A stretch of DNA of 64,000 nucleotides. It comes from an uncultured Paracoccaceae bacterium (lineage in GTDB: Bacteria; Pseudomonadota; Alphaproteobacteria; Rhodobacterales; Rhodobacteraceae). The position numbers were made by a program, and so were the translations under genes. The notes below the pieces were generated by a model that saw only the letters and a list, made by a program, of their open reading frames with translations, did no database searches and was not told the DNA's origin. Shown piece by piece: positions 37,731 through 46,484 of the stretch (positions are counted from its first letter, which is position 1; each line of letters starts with the position of its first letter). The DNA is taken from positions 62,001 through 126,000 of the forward strand of contig CATOSU010000004.1 of NCBI GenBank assembly GCA_951812615.1. Reading direction: 5' to 3'.

Positions 37731-38777
37731 ATGACCAAACGCTTTTCCATGGCGGCCGTTGCGGCTGCTGCCACACTGTCAGCATCAGCTGCGCTTGCGC
37801 AGGTGAACCTCAGCGCGGAAACCGCTTCTCCGGGTGGTGCCGTGCATCTCGCACCCAGCCATCTGGTCGAGGTCGCTTCGCTGGCCGGTGTCGCCAATAT
37901 CCAGCTGACCGACGGTCAGACCCTGACCAACTCGGTCCAGAACGTGGCCGAGGGCAAGACCGATATTGCCAGTGCACCCTATATCCTGCCTTTCCTGATG
38001 AGCCGCGGTGTGGGGCCCTATGGCAAGCTGGGCAAGGAAAAGGGCGCCGAGCTGGCGGCAAACATCCGTGCGATCTATCCCTACACGCTGGGGATTTTCT
38101 TCCTGATGGCGTACGACGCCAAGGGCATTTCCGGCTGGGACGGGCTGGAAGGCAAGAAGATCTTCAACGGCCCGCCGCGCGGCGCCGCGCTCAACAACGC
38201 GCGAGCCATCATCCAGATCGTCGCCGGTCTGAAAGAAGGCGAAGGCTATGAAGGTCTTCAGTCCAATTGGGGTCAGGCCTCGCAGATCATTACCGGCGGC
38301 GAGCCGGATGCCGTGGTTCTGCCCGAGCTGTTTCCCAGCGGCCGGGTCACGCAGATGGCGGCGGCCGGCAATGTGACCGGCTGGTCGATGCCGAAAGAGG
38401 TTTTCGAAGGCGAGGCAATGAAGAAGTACTTCGCCGCCACCGGAAACGCACCTGTTGATCTGCCCCTGGCCGAGGTCGAGGCCGCAATGGGCGAGGCCTG
38501 GACGTTTGTTTCCGAAGACGACCGGTTCCGTGGCCTGGCTACGGTTGGCGGCGACATCGTGCACAAGGACATGGACGAAGAGCTCGTCTATCAGCTGGTC
38601 AAGTCTTATGTGGCCACGCTGGAAGACCTGAAGTCCAAGGCCCCGTTTGCCAACAGCGTCGCTTTCGACAACCCGATGCAGGGCATGTGCGGCAACAATC
38701 CGATCGTCTTCCACAAGGGCGCGGCCCGCGCGTGGGAAGAGGCCGGATACGAGCTCGACGACTGCGCCAAGGAGTAG
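37731..38777 (+). CDS. TAXI-family TRAP transporter solute-binding protein
   Basis: A 348-residue periplasmic binding protein: signal peptide (MAAVAAAATLSASAALA), then the TAXI-type body with NIQLTDGQTLTNSVQNVAEGKTDIASAP and a ligand-pocket segment PRGAALNNARAIIQI. TAXI proteins capture organic acids for a TRAP permease. The fused permease follows after 82 bp with a hairpin between. Good GGAGGA ribosome site. The ligand is unknown; the sulfatase/amidohydrolase neighbours suggest an organic (perhaps sulfated) acid. Confidence 0.9.
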   Translation: MTKRFSMAAVAAAATLSASAALAQVNLSAETASPGGAVHLAPSHLVEVASLAGVANIQLTDGQTLTNSVQNVAEGKTDIASAPYILPFLMSRGVGPYGKLGKEKGAELAANIRAIYPYTLGIFFLMAYDAKGISGWDGLEGKKIFNGPPRGAALNNARAIIQIVAGLKEGEGYEGLQSNWGQASQIITGGEPDAVVLPELFPSGRVTQMAAAGNVTGWSMPKEVFEGEAMKKYFAATGNAPVDLPLAEVEAAMGEAWTFVSEDDRFRGLATVGGDIVHKDMDEELVYQLVKSYVATLEDLKSKAPFANSVAFDNPMQGMCGNNPIVFHKGAARAWEEAGYELDDCAKE

Positions 38778-38799
38778 CGCTGTCTGAAAAAGCACGGGG

Positions 38800-38823
38800 A
38801 AGCACCGCCGAAGGGCGGTGCTT
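38800..38823 (+). terminator. Strong intercistronic hairpin between TRAP binding protein and permease
   Basis: Perfect 10-bp stem AAGCACCGCC / GGCGGTGCTT with a GAAG loop, followed by T-rich TTTG. Such hairpins after a solute-binding gene usually reduce downstream transcription or protect the upstream mRNA, giving more binding protein than permease. It is probably an attenuator rather than a full terminator, because the permease has no other clear promoter. Confidence 0.7.
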
Positions 38824-38859
38824 TGCCATCACTGATCGCAGGAACCGCCAAGACAATCC

Positions 38860-41196
38860 ATGTCCGAGACATCTACAACAGATACAGGGACCCGGACGTT
38901 TTCCGGCAAGCTGGTTTTCGCGCTGGCCCTGATCTTCATCATCGCAGGCATCATCAACAGTACACCGACGATCCCCGGCTGGGATCAGATGTGGCGTGAC
39001 ATCACCGGCAACGACAAGCTCAGCGTGCGGGCCTTTGCCACGGAATGGTTCTATCCGATCGTCTTCTTCATGATGATGCTGATCGTCGCGATCAAGCATT
39101 CAATGTGGCGGGAATGGCGGGGGCAGAAGAAGGCCCCGTTCGGGCTGTTTATGGATGTCGCGCTGGTGGTTGCGGCGGGCGCGATTTCCCTGACCTACGT
39201 CATCGAAATTGAATCGATCTGTCTGATCGACACCATCACCGGCGAACGCGCCCGGCTGATCGCCGAAACACTGGAGGCGGAAATCCAGTTTGCCGAGGAC
39301 ATGGGCCTGCCGGTTCCCGATACTGTGGACGACCCGCAATGTGTGGCGACCACCGGGGTCTGGCTTGCGCTGATCATGGGCGCGTCGATGCTGGTTTTCC
39401 TTGGCTACAACATCAAGGTCTGGGGTCTGCCGCTGGTACTGGTGGCCATTCTGATCGCGCTTTACACCATCGGCACCGTGATGGTGTGGTACTTCTTCGG
39501 TGCCGACGACATGAACAAGTACATCGTCACCAAGCTGGGGGGCGAGCCGCGCACGCTGCTGGATGGCCGGCCGAATGTGCACGATGCGCTGGTGAATAAC
39601 GCGGCCGGCATCCTTGGCCGGTTCATCAACGTGATCATGAACGTGGTCTTCCCCTATATCATTCTTGGCTCGATGTTCGGCAAATCGGCCGGGGGGCAAT
39701 CGCTGATCAAGCTCGCCTTCCGCTGGACGCGCAATCTCAAGGGCGGACCGGCACACGCCGCCATCGTGTCTTCGGCCATGTTCGGCACGATCACCGGCGG
39801 GCCGGTCGTGAACGTGCTGTCAACCGGCGTGCTGACCATCCCGATGATGATCAAGCGCGGGTTTTCCAAGGTCTTCGCCGGCGGGATGGAGGCAGCGGCC
39901 TCGTCCGGCGGTTCGATTATGCCGCCGGTGATGGGGGTTGCAGCCTTCATCCTTGCCGCGCTGACGGCGGTGCCCTACCGCGAGATCATCATTGCCGCGG
40001 CGCTGCCGGCGATTGCCTATTTCCTGTGCCTGTTCCTGTCGGCGATGTTCCAGTCCCGCAAACAGGGGATCGATGCCTATGGTGAACTGACCGAGGACAT
40101 GTATCTGACGCGCGAAGACTACATCCACCTGATGCAGATCTTCCTGCCGATCATCCTGATCCTGATCCTGTTGCTGACACCCAAGGACGCGGTTGGCTGT
40201 GGCCCAATCGGCTGGCTTCTGGGGATCGAGACAATCATCGAAGGGACCAAGTGCCGGGCGATTGATCTGCCGTGGCTGATGGTGGTGTTCCAAAATGCGG
40301 CCGGGGATGCCGGCGCCACGGGTTGGTGGGCGGCGGCCCTGGTAATTGTTCTGCTGTTTCTGGACAAGGATTTCCGGGCCCGGCCGCGGCGTATTCTTGA
40401 CGCGCTGGCCGACGCGGGGGTGACGATTGCAACCCTCTACCTGATGTTCCTGGCGGTGTCGGTCATCGACGTCTGCCTGAACTTTACCGGGTTGTCGAAA
40501 TTCGTGGCCGTCGATGTGCTGGGCTTCCTTCTGGGGCTGGATCTGGGTGGCAGCGGATCGACGCTGTTTTTGCTGGTCGCGCTGTTCATCACCATGTGTC
40601 TTGCGGTGCTGCTGGGCATGGGGATGCCGGCGGTTCCGGCCTATATCAACGTGGCTCTGCTGATGGGGCCGCTGCTGATCGGGCTGGGGATTGCGACCTT
40701 CACGGCGCATATGTTCGTGTTCTATTTCGCCGTGGCCAGCGCGATCACGCCGCCTGTGGCGCTGGCGGCCTTTGCCGCGTCGACGATTACCAAGGCTGAT
40801 CCGATGGCAACAGGGTTCTCGGCGGTGCGCTCGGGCATCGTGATGTTCGTGATCCCCTTCGTTTTCGCGCTTTATCCCGAACTGTTACTGATCGACGCCG
40901 CGGTGAAGGATCCGTCCTCGGCCACGGGCGGGTATCTGCCGGGCTATGACGGGCAGGTGCACCTTGACCGGCTGGCGGTTCTGATCGGGCGTCTGATTAT
41001 CGCGCTGTACCTGCTGGCCAGCGCGCTGGCCCGGCATGACGTGGGCCGGCTGCCGGTGTGGGATACGGTGCTGCGGCTGGCTCTGGCGGCGGTGGTCATG
41101 CACCGGGATCCGACTGTTTACGGTGTTGCCGTGGTGGCCGCGCTGATCTGGATCGGAGCGCATTGGTTCCGGCACCGGACACCGGCCCCGGCCTGA
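38860..41196 (+). CDS. TRAP transporter fused permease (DctQ-DctM type)
   Basis: A 778-residue membrane protein with about 16-18 TM helices, the fused small (DctQ-like) and large (DctM-like) TRAP permease typical for TAXI systems. Conserved segments: KGGPAHAAIVSSAMFGTITGGPVVNV and SGGSIMPPVMGVAAFILA in the large subunit; GMGMPAVPAYINVALLMGP later. It uses an ion gradient to import the acid delivered by the binding protein. ATG start at 38860. Confidence 0.93.
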   Translation: MSETSTTDTGTRTFSGKLVFALALIFIIAGIINSTPTIPGWDQMWRDITGNDKLSVRAFATEWFYPIVFFMMMLIVAIKHSMWREWRGQKKAPFGLFMDVALVVAAGAISLTYVIEIESICLIDTITGERARLIAETLEAEIQFAEDMGLPVPDTVDDPQCVATTGVWLALIMGASMLVFLGYNIKVWGLPLVLVAILIALYTIGTVMVWYFFGADDMNKYIVTKLGGEPRTLLDGRPNVHDALVNNAAGILGRFINVIMNVVFPYIILGSMFGKSAGGQSLIKLAFRWTRNLKGGPAHAAIVSSAMFGTITGGPVVNVLSTGVLTIPMMIKRGFSKVFAGGMEAAASSGGSIMPPVMGVAAFILAALTAVPYREIIIAAALPAIAYFLCLFLSAMFQSRKQGIDAYGELTEDMYLTREDYIHLMQIFLPIILILILLLTPKDAVGCGPIGWLLGIETIIEGTKCRAIDLPWLMVVFQNAAGDAGATGWWAAALVIVLLFLDKDFRARPRRILDALADAGVTIATLYLMFLAVSVIDVCLNFTGLSKFVAVDVLGFLLGLDLGGSGSTLFLLVALFITMCLAVLLGMGMPAVPAYINVALLMGPLLIGLGIATFTAHMFVFYFAVASAITPPVALAAFAASTITKADPMATGFSAVRSGIVMFVIPFVFALYPELLLIDAAVKDPSSATGGYLPGYDGQVHLDRLAVLIGRLIIALYLLASALARHDVGRLPVWDTVLRLALAAVVMHRDPTVYGVAVVAALIWIGAHWFRHRTPAPA

Positions 41197-41207
41197 GGAG
41201 ACCGGAC

Positions 41208-42770
41208 ATGGCTGACCGACCGAATTTCCTGTTCATCATGACCGACCAGCATCGTGCCGACTGGCTGGGCTGTTACGGGCACCCTGTGGTGCGCACGCCC
41301 AATATCGACGCGCTGGCCGGGCAGGGGACGCGGTTCGAGCAGTTTTTTGTCGCCTCTCCGGTCTGTATGCCCAATCGCGCCAGCTTCATGACCGGGCGCT
41401 ATCCCACCGTGCACGGGCTGCGCTACAACGGCTGTACCCTGCCGGAGCGGGCCAATACGTTTGTGGATGTGCTGCGCGCGACGGGCTATCGCACGGCCAG
41501 TATCGGCAAGAGCCACCTGCAGCCGTTCACCGATGATGAGCCGTTCGGGCGTGAGGCGGCCGATCCCGGCCCGGTCGAGGAGGCTTGGACGCCGGAGCCC
41601 GGCACCTACACCAAGGAGGAGCCGGGACGCTACGATGCGCAGGGCCGCTATGCCTTCCCGACGCCGTATTACGGCTTTGACCATGTCGATATGGTCACCG
41701 GCCATGGTGACCGGGCGGGCGGGCATTACCGGCAGTGGTTCCGCGAAAAACATGCCGACTGGCAGGACCTGACCGACCGGGCCAATGAACTGCCGCACAA
41801 CTACACCTGTCCGCAGGCTTTCCGCACACCGATCCCCGAAGCCAGCTACCCGACCGCCTATGTGCGCGACCGGGCGCGGGATTACCTGCAGGCAGCGGCC
41901 GGCGGGGAGGATCCGTTTTTCGCCTATGTGTCCTTTCCCGATCCGCACCACCCGTTCAACCCGCCGGGCAAGTACTGGGACATGTACAGCCCCGACGATT
42001 TCGACCTGCCGGTGCGCTACGAGGACCATCGCAACCCGCCGCCGCCGCTGACCCATGCCCGGGCGCAGTTCGAAACCGGGGAAATGCCGCCGATCCCGCA
42101 GACCGGATTCATGGCCACGGATCAGCATGTGCGCGAGGCGATGGCGCTGACCGCGGGCATGATCACCATGATCGACGACGCGGTTGGCGATCTTGTTCAA
42201 ACCCTGAAGGACACCGGCCAGTACGACAACACGGTCATCGTTTTCAACGCCGACCACGGCGATTATCTGGGCGATTTTAACATGCTGCTCAAAGGCACAT
42301 GGCCCAAGGACGCGGTGACGCGGGTGCCGATGATCTGGTCGGACCCGGCGGACCGCACGGGGCGTGTCAGCCGTGCGCTGGCCTCGACTATCGACCTGTC
42401 GGCGACGATCCTCGACCGGGCCGGCACCACCCCCTATTTCGGCATTCAGGGCCAGAGCCTGATGCCCGCGATCGGGGAGGGGGCCTCGCATCGCGACGGT
42501 GTGCTGATCGAGTTCAACGACAGCGGTCGCCGGATGGGGTTCGCGACGCCGGCCCGGATGCGGGCCTGGGTGACGCCGGACTGGCACCTTGCCGTCTACA
42601 GGGGCGAGGCATGGGGCGAGCTTTACGACCGCCGCAGCGATCCGAACCACTGCAACAACTTGTGGGACGATCCGGCACATGCCGGCATCCGTGCCGATAT
42701 GATGCTGGCACTGACCGACGCCCTGATCGGGCAGATGGACGAAAGCCCCCGGTCGAAACGGCTGGCCTGA
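41208..42770 (+). CDS. Type I sulfatase (alkaline-phosphatase superfamily, choline-sulfatase-like)
   Basis: A 520-residue sulfatase. Start ATG at 41208 gives MADRPNFLFIMTDQHRADWLGCYGHP, with the metal-binding D-Q-H segment. The sulfatase signature C-x-P-x-R is present at C53-M-P55-N-R57 (SPVCMPNRASFMTGRYP), so Cys53 should become formylglycine. Later IDDAVGDLVQTL and VFNADHGDYLGDF carry the second metal Asp/His pair. No signal peptide, so cytoplasmic: it would act after the TRAP import. 11 bp after the permease stop. Substrate (a sulfate ester) is not identifiable. Confidence 0.88.
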   Translation: MADRPNFLFIMTDQHRADWLGCYGHPVVRTPNIDALAGQGTRFEQFFVASPVCMPNRASFMTGRYPTVHGLRYNGCTLPERANTFVDVLRATGYRTASIGKSHLQPFTDDEPFGREAADPGPVEEAWTPEPGTYTKEEPGRYDAQGRYAFPTPYYGFDHVDMVTGHGDRAGGHYRQWFREKHADWQDLTDRANELPHNYTCPQAFRTPIPEASYPTAYVRDRARDYLQAAAGGEDPFFAYVSFPDPHHPFNPPGKYWDMYSPDDFDLPVRYEDHRNPPPPLTHARAQFETGEMPPIPQTGFMATDQHVREAMALTAGMITMIDDAVGDLVQTLKDTGQYDNTVIVFNADHGDYLGDFNMLLKGTWPKDAVTRVPMIWSDPADRTGRVSRALASTIDLSATILDRAGTTPYFGIQGQSLMPAIGEGASHRDGVLIEFNDSGRRMGFATPARMRAWVTPDWHLAVYRGEAWGELYDRRSDPNHCNNLWDDPAHAGIRADMMLALTDALIGQMDESPRSKRLA

Positions 42771-42797
42771 GCGGGGAATACGGGAGGGGACGCGAAC

Positions 42798-43577
42798 TTG
42801 GGACGTCTGACCGGCAGGACCGCAATCGTCACCGGTGCAGGGCAGGGCATTGGCCGCGGCATCGCCCGTGTTTTCGCTCGCGAAGGCGCGGCGGTCGTGG
42901 TGGCGACCCGGACTGCAGCCTCCGGTCAGGCGGCGGTGGAGGAGATTGCCGCAGCCGGCGGAACTGCGCGGCTGGTGGCGATGGACGTTTCGGATGACGC
43001 GCAGGTCACGGCGCTGATGGAGGAAACCGTCGCGGCCTTCGGCGGGCTGGACATCATGGTGCACAATGCCGCCGCCTTCGGCGAGGCACAGACCGACGCC
43101 TTCGACCCGGTGCTTTACGACAGGATGATGAACACCAATCTGCGCGCTGCCTTCACCCTGTCTCATGCCGCGATACCGCTGATGCGGGCCCGCGGCGGCG
43201 GGCGGCTGCTGTTCACCTCTTCTGTTACCGGACCGCGGGTCGCAATGCCCGGGATCGGCTATTACGCGGCCTCCAAAGGCGGGCTCAACGGTTTTATCCG
43301 CACCGCGGCGCTGGAACTGGCGTCGGAGAAGATCACGGTGAACGGGGTCGAGCCGGGCTTTATCCTGACCGAAGCCATCGCCCGGCTGACCGATGAGGAA
43401 GGCCGCGCGCAGATGGAACGCTATATCCCTGCCGGTCACATGGGCGTGCCGGAGGACATCGGCCACGCCATGCTCTACCTTGCCTCGGACGAGGCATCGT
43501 ATGTCACCGGGCAGACCATTGTTGTCGACGGTGGCAGCACGTTGCCGGAAAGCCCGTTCCTGCAGGACCAGATATGA
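42798..43577 (+). CDS. Short-chain dehydrogenase/reductase
   Basis: A 259-residue SDR: AIVTGAGQGIGRGIA cofactor motif, HNAAAFG (NAG-type), catalytic TSSVTG and YYAASKGGLNGF, and C-terminal VTGQTIVVDGGSTLP. TTG start at 42798, supported by GGGAGGGGA a few bases before. Overlaps the amidohydrolase start by 4 bp. Likely oxidises an alcohol in the same pathway as the sulfatase. Confidence 0.9.
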   Translation: MGRLTGRTAIVTGAGQGIGRGIARVFAREGAAVVVATRTAASGQAAVEEIAAAGGTARLVAMDVSDDAQVTALMEETVAAFGGLDIMVHNAAAFGEAQTDAFDPVLYDRMMNTNLRAAFTLSHAAIPLMRARGGGRLLFTSSVTGPRVAMPGIGYYAASKGGLNGFIRTAALELASEKITVNGVEPGFILTEAIARLTDEEGRAQMERYIPAGHMGVPEDIGHAMLYLASDEASYVTGQTIVVDGGSTLPESPFLQDQI

Positions 43578-45217
43578 CCGCCGACCGCATCTGGACCGGC
43601 GGGCGGGTGCGCACCATGGAGGCAAGCCAGCCCCGGGCCGAGGCGCTGGCGGTGCGCGATGGTCGGCTGATCGCGGTGGGACCGGACGCGGAGATCGAAA
43701 ACCTCGCCGGTCCGGGCACGGTCCGCTGCAATCTGCACGGGCGCCATGTCATGCCCGGCCTTGTCGAGAGCCACACCCACGCGCTTTGGGGCGCATGCCG
43801 CGACCTTTTCGACGTCTATGTCGGGTATGCTTCCACCCTTGACGCGCTGCTTACAGCCACCCGTGCCCGGGCCGCTGCGACACCGGCGGGCAGCCCGATA
43901 ACCGGCGGCCCGTGGCGGCATGAAATGCGGGCCGAAATGGGGCCGGTGCCGCGCAGCCTGCTGGATGCAATTTCCGAGCTGCACCCCATCGTGCTGAAGG
44001 ATACCAGCCAGCACGTGCTGTGGTGCAACACGCTGGCGCTGGAGCTGAGCGGGATCACGCGCGGAATGCCGGATATCCCCGGCGGTGTGATCGAGCGGGA
44101 GGCCGATGGCATCCCGACCGGTATCCTCGCCGAAAACGCCGGTGCGCCGGTGCTGCCGCTGCTGGAGTATTCCAAGGACCAGCTTGCACAGGCCACACAG
44201 AGGTTTGTGTCCGATTTCAACAGGATGGGGTTCACCGCATTCAAGGAACCCATGGCCTTTGAACGCGATCTGGCCGCGTATAAGGCGGCGGATGAACGGG
44301 GGCATCTGACCCTGCACGCAGCGGCCCATATCGTGCGTCAGAGCCCGATGGCGATGGCCCCGGTCGAATATGACGAAATGGACCGCCTGCGTGCCGGCTA
44401 TGCGTCCGAAAACCTGCGCACCGGCTTTGCCAAGCTATTCATCGACGGGGTGGCGCCGGGACATACGGCGTCATTTCTTGCGCCCTACCTTGCCTCCAGC
44501 GGTTACGACGTCGCGGCCCACGATCCCGATGCGACGCTGCTGCTGGATCCTCAGACACTCAACGCCACGGTCACCGAGCTGGACCGGCGCGGCTATACCG
44601 TGAAGATGCATACCGTAGGCGACAACGCGGTGCGAAAGGCGCTGGACGCAATTGCCGCGGCGCGGTTGGCAAACGGTGACAGCGGGTTGCGCCATGAAAC
44701 CGCGCATTCGGTGTTTATCACCGATGCCGATCTGCCGCGCTACGGTGCGCTGAATGCCGTGGCTGAACAGTCTCCGAAGCTCTGGATGCCCAATGCCGCC
44801 ACGCCGGCGCAGGTGCATGTGCTGGGCCGCGACCGCGTCGAAACCCTGCACCGGATGGCTGATCTGCGGCGCGCCGGGGCCGAGATGACCTATGCGTCGG
44901 ACTGGCCGGCCTCAGCCCCGGACGCAAACCCATGGACCGGGCTGGCCGGGATGCTGAACCGCCGGGACCCGACGGGAACCTATGACGGCAGTATCGGCGC
45001 GGATCAGGCGCTGACGCTGGAAGAAGCGCTGCCGCTCTTTACGGTGAACGGTGCCCGGTCGCTGCGGATGGAGCAGGAGACAGGCACGCTGAGCACCGGG
45101 AAATGGGCGGATTTCATCGTGCTGGACGAAGACCCCGCGCAGCTGAGCCCGGAGCAGATCGGTGCGATCGAGGTCCGGGAAACGGTGTGGAAAGGCAGAA
45201 CCGTCCACACGGCCTGA
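43574..45217 (+). CDS. Amidohydrolase family 3 protein (YtcJ-like)
   Basis: A 547-residue metal-dependent hydrolase. Metal ligand segments: VESHTHALWG (HxH), MHTVGDNAVRKALD (His), RHETAHSV and ASDWPASAPDANPW (Asp). It fits amidohydrolase family 3 / YtcJ. ATG overlaps the SDR stop as ATGA. Substrate unknown; last gene of the plus-strand island, convergent with the GntR gene. Confidence 0.85.
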   Translation: MTADRIWTGGRVRTMEASQPRAEALAVRDGRLIAVGPDAEIENLAGPGTVRCNLHGRHVMPGLVESHTHALWGACRDLFDVYVGYASTLDALLTATRARAAATPAGSPITGGPWRHEMRAEMGPVPRSLLDAISELHPIVLKDTSQHVLWCNTLALELSGITRGMPDIPGGVIEREADGIPTGILAENAGAPVLPLLEYSKDQLAQATQRFVSDFNRMGFTAFKEPMAFERDLAAYKAADERGHLTLHAAAHIVRQSPMAMAPVEYDEMDRLRAGYASENLRTGFAKLFIDGVAPGHTASFLAPYLASSGYDVAAHDPDATLLLDPQTLNATVTELDRRGYTVKMHTVGDNAVRKALDAIAAARLANGDSGLRHETAHSVFITDADLPRYGALNAVAEQSPKLWMPNAATPAQVHVLGRDRVETLHRMADLRRAGAEMTYASDWPASAPDANPWTGLAGMLNRRDPTGTYDGSIGADQALTLEEALPLFTVNGARSLRMEQETGTLSTGKWADFIVLDEDPAQLSPEQIGAIEVRETVWKGRTVHTA

Positions 45218-45274
45218 CGGGCCTGCGCGGCGTTGCCTGAGCCGGGGCGCATTGGCCGGACGGTGCCTTCCCGG

Positions 45275-45976
45275 CTAGGTGGCCGCCGCCCGGGTCAGTG
45301 TCAGCCGGGCCGTTTCAAGGTGCTTTTTCATGGTGTTGGCGGCCCGCTCCGGTTCGCGGGTCCGGATCGCGTCCAGAATGCTCCGGTGCTGGGCGTTGTA
45401 TTTCTCAATCACGTAGTCATTCAGCGTGAGTTGCCGCATTTTCGTCCATTCGACGTTCGCCCGGGCCGATGTTATCTGTTCGATGAACCAGATCAAAAGT
45501 CCGTTGCCCGTACAGCCCGACAGCGCGCGGTGGAATTCGGCATCGGCAGTGGCAAATCGGGCAGGATCGTTGGTGCTGGCCTCCATCTGGCTGCACAGGT
45601 CATCCAGAAGCTCAAAGTCCCGCCGTCGCCCATGCAGCACGGCAAGCCGGCAAACATGCGGCTCTACCGCAAACCGCGCATCAATCAGTTCCAGAGGGGT
45701 CGCATTTGCCACCGGCGCGCTTTGCGTGGCACCGGGTTCGAACGTCACATAGGTTCCGCTGCCGGCGCGAATTTCCAGCAGCTGTTCTGTTTCCAGCTGA
45801 CCCAGGGCCTTGCGAATGGTTCCGCGCGCGACATCAAATTCTGCCGCCAGATTGCGTTCTGGCGGCAGCCGGTCGTTTGACAAAAGCACCCCGTTCGTGA
45901 TTCGCTGCCGAAGCTCTGCGGCAACGTCCGAGGCGGTGTACCTGTTTGGGGAGATGTTATCGTTGGATTTGCTCAT
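45275..45976 (-). CDS. GntR-family (FCD domain) regulator
   Basis: A 233-residue GntR/FadR-type repressor: N-terminal winged HTH (ELRQRITNGVLLSNDRLPPERNLAAEFDVARGTIRKALGQLETEQLLEIRAGSGTYV), then FCD domain with DAEFHRALSGCTGN and EHRSILDAIRTREPERA-type metal/ligand residues. These regulators sense organic acids and control catabolic islands. Convergent with the amidohydrolase; likely regulates the TRAP/sulfatase island or the next cluster. Confidence 0.88.
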   Translation of the reverse strand: MSKSNDNISPNRYTASDVAAELRQRITNGVLLSNDRLPPERNLAAEFDVARGTIRKALGQLETEQLLEIRAGSGTYVTFEPGATQSAPVANATPLELIDARFAVEPHVCRLAVLHGRRRDFELLDDLCSQMEASTNDPARFATADAEFHRALSGCTGNGLLIWFIEQITSARANVEWTKMRQLTLNDYVIEKYNAQHRSILDAIRTREPERAANTMKKHLETARLTLTRAAAT

Positions 45977-45997
45977 AATGATCCAATTTTAATCCAA
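45963..45997. promoter_or_regulatory. Possible GntR operator: TTGGAT/ATCCAA repeats around the GntR start
   Basis: TTGGAT at 45963 is followed by ATCCAA at 45981 (inverted, 12-bp gap) and again at 45992 (direct repeat, 11-bp step, about one helical turn). They flank the GntR start codon. Could be an autoregulatory site; assigned by pattern only. Confidence 0.3.
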
Positions 45998-46484
45998 AAT
46001 ATCATTTATGCAAGATTTTTTCTCTCTTTAGCTGCCTTCATCACGATTTTGGCACAAAATAGGTTGACTACTGGTTCGCGCTGAACCTAGCTAGATGCAC
46101 CATAAATCTGGCGCGGTCATCGAACGCGTGACGGACAAGATCAACATGGAGACTTAGCGCGGTGGCGGTCCCTGCCCACTTCAAATGCCGGATAACTGGT
46201 GCGGGACTTCACGGCGTGCCAATGGCCCGGAGGTTTTCTGAGAAGGCGCGCGAAGTGGGTGAGCCGGCCGAGGGGTTGAGACCGATCGCTGCTGGTCACC
46301 TGAACGCGGACGATCTGCCGGGCCAGCCGCTGGATCAGCCCGAGCCTTTCCGGTGCCGCCGTTTCGGCGCGGGCAGGCCTCATAGTGAGTAATCGGTTTC
46401 CGTCCCTGGAGCCGTCAAGGCAACAGGCCGGCCCAGCAGCATACGGCGGCAGCAACCGCCAGAGATAAGCAAGGAGGAATTGAA
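45977..46484. other. 508-bp intergenic region upstream of glnT, no supported gene
   Basis: Short frames exist on both strands (76 and 116 codons) but have no recognisable family. A strong Shine-Dalgarno AAGGAGGA lies at 46471-46478 for the glnT TTG start. The middle part (46140-46460) is GC-rich and may be a long leader; I could not match it to a known riboswitch fold by eye. Confidence 0.6.

Noticed and set aside
41118-43625. 835-codon minus-strand frame
   Set aside because: Antisense to the sulfatase and SDR genes, rich in Arg/His as expected from high-GC antisense frames.
46162-46392. 76-codon frame upstream of glnT (and 116-codon frame on the other strand)
   Set aside because: No family, no ribosome site, mutually overlapping frames; kept as part of an unassigned leader region.
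45977-46484. Glycine or other known riboswitch before glnT
   Set aside because: I looked for conserved cores of glycine, SAM and THF aptamers and did not find them by eye; a covariance-model scan would be needed.
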